Origin: Gallicola sp.
GTDB lineage: Bacteria; Bacillota; Clostridia; Tissierellales; Peptoniphilaceae
Direction: 5' to 3'
Assembly (NCBI GenBank): GCA_012798975.1
Contig: JAAZME010000014.1
Location: 1-18,136 of the forward strand
Length of the DNA stretch: 18,136 nucleotides
In this document: one piece after another, positions 14,676 to 18,136 of the stretch
Layout of the letters: each line of letters opens with the position of its first letter
How positions within the stretch are numbered: position 1 is the first letter of the stretch
Notes under the pieces: generated by a model
Databases searched by the model: none
What the model was told of the DNA's origin: nothing
What the model saw: the letters and a program-made list of their open reading frames with translations, nothing else
Program-made: the position numbers and the translations under genes

Positions 14676-15113
14676 CTATTTCACAATAAATACGCTGCAG
14701 CGTGCGTGCTGAGAAACATATTTGGAAGAAGAACCCAAGAAAACGCTTTTCATACTGCCATAGCCTCGGCTTCCCATAATTATACAGTCCGCCTCTTCAC
14801 GCAGGGCCTGTTCTACAATTCTAGCACTTACATCTCCCACATCTACCATAGTCGTTACTTTTTCAGGATAAGGAAAAGAATCTGCCAGCTTTTTAAGCCA
14901 ATGGCGGTTGTCTTCTAATAACACTTCAGACTCCTCTTTCTCCGGCTCTTCCTCTCTCTTTATACGTACATCGTCGGGCATATAGTTCCCGCCGTCTTCC
15001 AAGTTCGTATACAACAGGACATTGCTTTTAAAACACCGTTGAAGTTCTTTCGCTTGTTCTACAGCTTTTCCGGCTATCTTTGAACCGTCCGTCGCTACCA
15101 ATAACTTTTTCAT
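14676..15113 (-). CDS. Universal stress protein (UspA family, ATP-binding type)
   Basis: A 145-residue single Usp domain, cytoplasmic and usually dimeric. The start 'KKLLVATDGS' has the conserved D9 of the nucleotide pocket, and the phosphate-binding motif G-x-x-G-(9)-G-S is complete (G114, G117, G127, S128), so this is the ATP-binding class. A charged Glu/Lys-rich insert (about residues 50-68) is typical of the variable loop. The ATG has GAGGAGG five bases upstream (15119-15125). A nested hairpin terminator lies directly upstream, so it is separated from the DUF1622 gene, although I find no clear promoter between the two. A member of the dispersed repeat follows the stop. What stress it answers to cannot be read from sequence. 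Confidence 0.92.
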   Translation of the reverse strand: MKKLLVATDGSKIAGKAVEQAKELQRCFKSNVLLYTNLEDGGNYMPDDVRIKREEEPEKEESEVLLEDNRHWLKKLADSFPYPEKVTTMVDVGDVSARIVEQALREEADCIIMGSRGYGSMKSVFLGSSSKYVSQHARCSVFIVK

Positions 15114-15132
15114 AATAACCTCCTCAAATAAA

Positions 15133-15191
15133 AAGAATCGTTTCTATTACTAATAGGGATACCCCCTATCCCTAATACTCAAACGATTCTT
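15133..15191 (-). terminator. Nested-hairpin terminator between DUF1622 and the stress protein
   Basis: The outer stem is 11 bp and perfect (AAGAATCGTTT with AAACGATTCTT), and on the - strand it runs into a T-rich tail. Inside is a second perfect 8-bp stem TAGGGATA-CCCCC-TATCCCTA (15154-15174). The outer stem alone explains termination; the inner palindrome may be an operator. Confidence 0.75.
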
Positions 15192-15200
15192 ACTCATGTT

Positions 15201-15620
15201 TTATATGTTTTTTTCTGTATCTTCTTCTTGCTTTGCTGAATAAGAAGCCTTTCGCTGTCTTTCAGTATCAATTTTATGATCCATCAACGTTTCTTCTTTC
15301 TGCTTTAATTTATGATTCATCTCCCAGTGGATTAAGACTGTCATAAATACCCGGATCAATATTAATGCAGCTACTTCCACCAGCTGTCGGATATCCCGAT
15401 AAGCAATCGTCTTGAGAATTTCAGCCCCTAAAAGAATTTCCAAAGCATTTGCCAATCCCAAGTTCATGGTGGCATCTCTTTCCGTATGAGCAAAATCAAA
15501 TTTGTATTTTACTATAATATTATACATTTCTTTTAAAACAGTAACAACAATTACCATAATTCCGCAAAACTCGATCCCCGCTGCCACTATCGGGATAAAC
15601 CCCGTCATAAAATCGTGCAT
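15201..15620 (-). CDS. DUF1622 family small membrane protein
   Basis: A 139-residue membrane protein matching the DUF1622 pattern: an N-terminal helix with 'AGIEFCGIMVIVVTVL' (residues 14-29), then 'NLGLANALEILLGAEILKTI' (53-72; family consensus L-x-L-x-L-E-x-L-L-A-x-D-I-I-x-T), then 'ALILIRVFMTVLIHWEM' (85-101; consensus I-R-x-x-L-x-x-x-L-x-x-E). Three membrane segments are expected. The polar, Lys/Glu-rich tail of about 35 residues is longer than I expect for the family. The ATG has AGGAGG five bases upstream (15626-15631). Function unknown. It is closed by the nested-hairpin terminator. Confidence 0.82.
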   Translation of the reverse strand: MHDFMTGFIPIVAAGIEFCGIMVIVVTVLKEMYNIIVKYKFDFAHTERDATMNLGLANALEILLGAEILKTIAYRDIRQLVEVAALILIRVFMTVLIHWEMNHKLKQKEETLMDHKIDTERQRKASYSAKQEEDTEKNI

Positions 15621-15731
15621 CCCATCCTCCTAAAAATTTCACCTTACTATCCTTCTAATGTATAACAAACAATGTCCCTTTACAGCTCTCGATTTGTAAA
15701 ATACTTTTTCAATCTTTCCGCTCTTTTCCTA

Positions 15732-15789
15732 ATGCCTGGGTGCCAAAGGCATCCCGCCTAGAGCCTAGGTTGCGCAGCAATCCCGCCTA
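15732..15789. repeat. Tandem pair of 29-bp hairpin units
   Basis: Two adjacent 29-nt units (15732-15760 and 15761-15789) both end in ATCCCGCCTA and share CCT.GGT. Each centre is a small hairpin whose stem differs by paired changes: GCC/GGC in unit 1, TGC/GCA in unit 2. The block is strikingly GC-rich for this window. The last three bases of unit 2 (CTA) are the TAG stop of the endonuclease IV gene on the - strand. Confidence 0.8.
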
Positions 15790-16617
15790 TTTCTTCAATC
15801 TCCTCAACAAAGCAATCTCTTTTTCATAGCCTTCGATTTCATTCGGTGTTTCAAGTATCATGGGGAGCTTCTCAAGAACAGGATGGTTCACTATATTTTC
15901 AAAGGTAGACAACCCAAGCGTTCCTTCTCCGATTTTTTCATGACGGTCTTTCGCAGCACCTCGTTCGTTTTTGCTGTCGTTTAGATGAAGGGCCATTAGT
16001 TTATCGAGTCCGATAATCTCGTCAAACTCCTTTAACACTCCGTCAAGATCGTTTACAATATCGTATCCTCCGTCATTCACATGGCAGGTATCCAAACAGA
16101 CTCCCACAAGATGAGGGTAGTTTACTCTGGAGATAATTTCCTGAAGTTCCTCAAAATTCCGTCCTACTTCTGTGCCTTTTCCCGCCATAGACTCTAAAAG
16201 CACCATCGTTTTCTGCTCTTCCCATAAAACAGTATTGAGCATATTTACAATCTCATCGATTCCTTTTTCTGCCCCCTGCTTTACATGACTTCCCGGATGA
16301 AAATTATAGTAATGACCCGGAGTATATTCCATTCTCTCTAGATCTTCTTTCATGGCAAGCTTTGCAAATTCCTTTGTCTTCTCCGTATTGCTTGCGCCGT
16401 TGAGAGTATAAGGAGCATGAGCTACTAAAGGACCGAAATGGTGTTCCTTTAAAAAGGTGTTCATCCGCTCCATATCCTCTATGTCAAGCTTTCTTGCTTT
16501 TCCGCCCCTCGGATTTCTTGTGAAGTAGGCAAAGGTGTTTGCCCCAATAGAATGAGCCTGCTTTGCAATGGCTTCATAGCCTTTGCTGATCGATAAATGT
16601 GAACCTATATATAACAT
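15787..16617 (-). CDS. nfo: Endonuclease IV (deoxyribonuclease IV)
   Basis: A 276-residue AP endonuclease of the Nfo family, a tri-zinc TIM barrel that cuts 5' of abasic sites in base-excision repair. All nine metal ligands known from E. coli Nfo have counterparts: H67 (VAHAPY), H107 (NFHPGSH), E142 (LLESMAG), D176 and H179 (CLDTCH), H211 (LHLND), D224 and H226 (KDRHEKIGEG), and E256 (ILETP). The length is normal for the family (about 275-285). The ATG has AAAGG seven bases upstream. It lies 48 nt downstream of the ZIP gene, with a terminator in the gap, so it is probably expressed from readthrough or a promoter inside the ZIP gene. Its TAG stop is part of the 29-bp repeat unit, so the C-terminus directly abuts that element. 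Confidence 0.95.
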   Translation of the reverse strand: MLYIGSHLSISKGYEAIAKQAHSIGANTFAYFTRNPRGGKARKLDIEDMERMNTFLKEHHFGPLVAHAPYTLNGASNTEKTKEFAKLAMKEDLERMEYTPGHYYNFHPGSHVKQGAEKGIDEIVNMLNTVLWEEQKTMVLLESMAGKGTEVGRNFEELQEIISRVNYPHLVGVCLDTCHVNDGGYDIVNDLDGVLKEFDEIIGLDKLMALHLNDSKNERGAAKDRHEKIGEGTLGLSTFENIVNHPVLEKLPMILETPNEIEGYEKEIALLRRLKK

Positions 16618-16638
16618 AAATTTTCCTTTCTTCCTATG

Positions 16639-16664
16639 AAAAAACTGCCTGATTTCTCAAGCAG
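16639..16664 (-). terminator. Terminator of the ZIP transporter gene
   Basis: On the - strand CTGCTTGA pairs with TCAGGCAG (8 bp with one G.U that is a mismatch on the other strand), followed by TTTTTT. It starts one base after the ZIP stop codon. It leaves only about 20 nt before the nfo ATG. Confidence 0.8.
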
Positions 16665-16665
16665 C

Positions 16666-17481
16666 TTATAAAATAATCAAACTAATAGCCATCACGATCA
16701 TTCCTGCGATAAGGCCTCCGATGGCAATATGATGCTCTGCATATTTTTCTGCTGTCGGCAATAATTCATCGATAGAAATATAAACCATAATCCCAGCTAC
16801 AAGGGCAAAGACAATTCCAAAGATTGTATCATTCAAGAAGGGTCTTAAAACCAGATACCCTACCAACGCTCCGATAGGCTCTGCCAAACCAGAAGCAAAG
16901 GACCAAAGAATCGCCTTTTTCTTGTCTCCAGTGGCATAATAGATCGGTGCGCTTACAACGATTCCTTCCGGAATATTATGAATCGCAATCGCTACAGCTA
17001 TACTAAATCCCAAGGCAGGATCCACGATTGCCGCCATAAAGGTAGCCAACCCCTCTGGGAAGTTGTGGATGGCGATAGCCGTCGCTGAAAGCCTCCCCAT
17101 CTTAAGAAGTTCGCCTTTTTTCTGATTTTCCTTCGCTTCTTCCGCATCCGCTTCCAGTTCGTCTTCATCTCTATACTCGTGGGGATTTGTCTCTTCTGGA
17201 ATAACAAAGTCCATCACCGCTATCAACGCAATCCCTCCAAAAAAGGCTAAGGTTGCAATAATATTCGCTGGCTGATCTGCCCTCGCTTTAGATAAGGACA
17301 CTATAGCTTCCGGCATAATCTCCATAAAAGAAACATATATCATAACCCCTGCCGAAAATCCTAAGGAACCCGAGAGAAATTTATCATTATTTCCACCACG
17401 AAACGCGATAATCCCTCCAATACCGGTAGAAATCCCTGCAAATAGCGTTAATGCAAATGCCATTAAAACATTCGAATCCAA
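16666..17481 (-). CDS. zupT: ZIP family divalent metal transporter (ZupT-like)
   Basis: A 271-residue membrane importer of Zn2+, Fe2+ or related ions. The paired helix motifs are complete: 'HNFPEG' (H139 to G144) and 'HNIPEG' (H168 to G173), together with 'FMEIMPE' (52-58). About eight membrane segments are expected. The long cytoplasmic loop (about 97-130) is strongly acidic (Asp/Glu-rich) with just one His, instead of the His-rich loop common in ZIP proteins. The start is a TTG (17479-17481), chosen because a modest AGGTG lies five bases upstream; an ATG at 17461-17463 has no ribosome site and would remove six residues, so either is possible. It is read from a clear promoter (TTTACA-16-TATAGT), divergent from the ABC-F gene. 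Confidence 0.88.
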   Translation of the reverse strand: MDSNVLMAFALTLFAGISTGIGGIIAFRGGNNDKFLSGSLGFSAGVMIYVSFMEIMPEAIVSLSKARADQPANIIATLAFFGGIALIAVMDFVIPEETNPHEYRDEDELEADAEEAKENQKKGELLKMGRLSATAIAIHNFPEGLATFMAAIVDPALGFSIAVAIAIHNIPEGIVVSAPIYYATGDKKKAILWSFASGLAEPIGALVGYLVLRPFLNDTIFGIVFALVAGIMVYISIDELLPTAEKYAEHHIAIGGLIAGMIVMAISLIIL

Positions 17482-17520
17482 GTCAACACCTGCTTTCTTT
17501 ACAAAATCAATACTTTATAT

Positions 17521-17548
17521 ACTATACCCCATTTATAATGATTGTAAA
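17521..17548 (-). promoter_or_regulatory. Promoter of the ZIP gene
   Basis: On the - strand, TTTACA (complement of 17543-17548), a 16-nt spacer and TATAGT (complement of 17521-17526) lie about 40 nt upstream of the TTG start. Confidence 0.6.
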
Positions 17549-17577
17549 AGCACTTCTCTCTCTATTTCTACTTTTCC

Positions 17578-17606
17578 TTGATTTACAGCCTTTCTTCCGA
17601 TATACT
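17578..17606 (+). promoter_or_regulatory. Promoter of the ABC-F gene
   Basis: TTGATT (17578-17583), a 17-nt spacer and TATACT (17601-17606). The leader to the ATG is about 50 nt and shows no attenuator hairpin, unlike the long leaders of antibiotic-induced ABC-F genes. Confidence 0.65.
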
Positions 17607-17661
17607 AGATGAGGTTTTAACAATTTTTTACAAACAACAATCTATATATAAGCGAGGAAAT

Positions 17662-18136
17662 ATGATAACAGTAAGCGAATTAAGCCTTAGTTTTCAAGGA
17701 GAGAAATTATTTGACGATGTAAATCTTGTCTTTTCACCGGGAAACTGCTATGGCGTTATCGGTGCTAATGGTGCCGGAAAATCAACATTTTTAAGAGTTT
17801 TAGAAGGAAAAATAGAGCCGGATACAGGCCATGTGTCCATTGCCCCGAACCACCGCATGAGCGTTTTAGAGCAGGACCACTTTAAATATGATGAAGAAAA
17901 TGTAATCGACACTGTCTTAATGGGAAACCCGAGACTTGTAGAGATTCAAAGACAAAAGGATGCCCTGTATGCAAAACCGGATTTCACTGAGGAAGACGGA
18001 ATCCTTGCAGGACAGTTGGAAGAAGAATTTGCCCAAATGGACGGATGGTCGGCAGAAGCAGAAGCCGCTTCCCTTCTACAAGGAATCGGAATCGATACGT
18101 CTTTCCATACTCAAAAAATGAGCGAGCTTTCCGGTA
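17662..18136 (+). CDS. ABC-F family ATPase, YbiT/YkpA-like (3' end cut by the window)
   Basis: The first 158 residues of a cytoplasmic ATPase with no membrane domain; full relatives have about 540 residues and two ABC domains. The start 'MITVSELSLSFQGEKLFDDV' leads to Walker A 'GANGAGKST' (residues 34-42), then the Q-loop region with 'VLEQDHF', and 'KPDFTEEDGI' followed by 'LEEEFAQMDGWSAEAEAA', which is typical of the YbiT/YkpA subgroup. The window ends inside the first LSGG-type signature (SELSG). Family members bind the ribosomal E site; the subgroup is thought to be a translation factor rather than a drug-resistance protein (family knowledge). The ATG has GAGG four bases upstream (17654-17657). 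Divergent from the ZIP gene. Confidence 0.9.
   Translation, partial: MITVSELSLSFQGEKLFDDVNLVFSPGNCYGVIGANGAGKSTFLRVLEGKIEPDTGHVSIAPNHRMSVLEQDHFKYDEENVIDTVLMGNPRLVEIQRQKDALYAKPDFTEEDGILAGQLEEEFAQMDGWSAEAEAASLLQGIGIDTSFHTQKMSELSG

Noticed and set aside
1..18136. CRISPR array, tRNA, rRNA, transposase or prophage genes
   Set aside because: No regularly spaced repeats, cloverleaf sequences, conserved rRNA segments or mobile-element proteins were seen on either strand.

Overview
The window looks like an accessory-to-core stretch of an AT-rich, Gram-positive anaerobe, most likely a clostridial Bacillota. This rests on AGGAGG-type ribosome binding sites before nearly every gene, near-consensus TTGACA/TATAAT promoters, many hairpin-plus-U-tract terminators, and proteins that read like clostridial family members: a single-chain pyruvate carboxylase, a CmpB-type membrane protein, a UMF1-type MFS carrier and a YkpA/YbiT-type ABC-F protein. 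I cannot name the species. I see no tRNA, rRNA, transposase, phage gene or CRISPR array.

Layout. At the left edge is the second half of an arsenite-pump ATPase (arsA, +), closed by its own terminator. Around 2.65 kb a divergent promoter region drives a MATE efflux gene (-) and a small RseC-like membrane protein (+). From 3.2 to 7.8 kb lies a leftward block of membrane or hypothetical proteins: a CmpB-family protein, an ArAE-type small membrane protein, a DUF4288-like small protein, a UMF1/Atg22-type MFS transporter and a DUF2254 membrane protein. From 8.1 to 14.5 kb is a rightward metabolic block: dCMP deaminase, acetolactate synthase small then large subunit (ilvH-ilvB, overlapping by 4 bp), and pyruvate carboxylase. 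From 14.7 to 17.5 kb everything is leftward again: universal stress protein, DUF1622 membrane protein, endonuclease IV and a ZIP metal transporter. At the right edge a rightward ABC-F gene is cut by the window end.

How the genes fit together. ilvHB and pyc both take pyruvate as substrate, one toward branched-chain amino acids and one toward oxaloacetate, but each has its own terminator and probably its own promoter. dCMP deaminase (dUMP supply) and endonuclease IV (base-excision repair) are housekeeping genes. The remaining genes are mostly transport or envelope functions without a shared pathway. No complete new multi-gene system is visible.

The most interesting signals are non-coding or at residue level. 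(1) A dispersed element of about 75 bp occurs three times (about 1.2, 4.9 and 14.6 kb), always on the downstream side of a leftward gene, with a conserved hairpin that buries a Shine-Dalgarno/ATG start. (2) A tandem pair of 29-bp GC-rich hairpin units with compensatory changes supplies the stop codon of the endonuclease IV gene. (3) The acetolactate synthase large subunit has Leu at the position of the conserved specificity-determining Trp. (4) A strong leftward terminator stands upstream of the DUF2254 gene with no gene to terminate, which suggests an attenuated leader or a small RNA.
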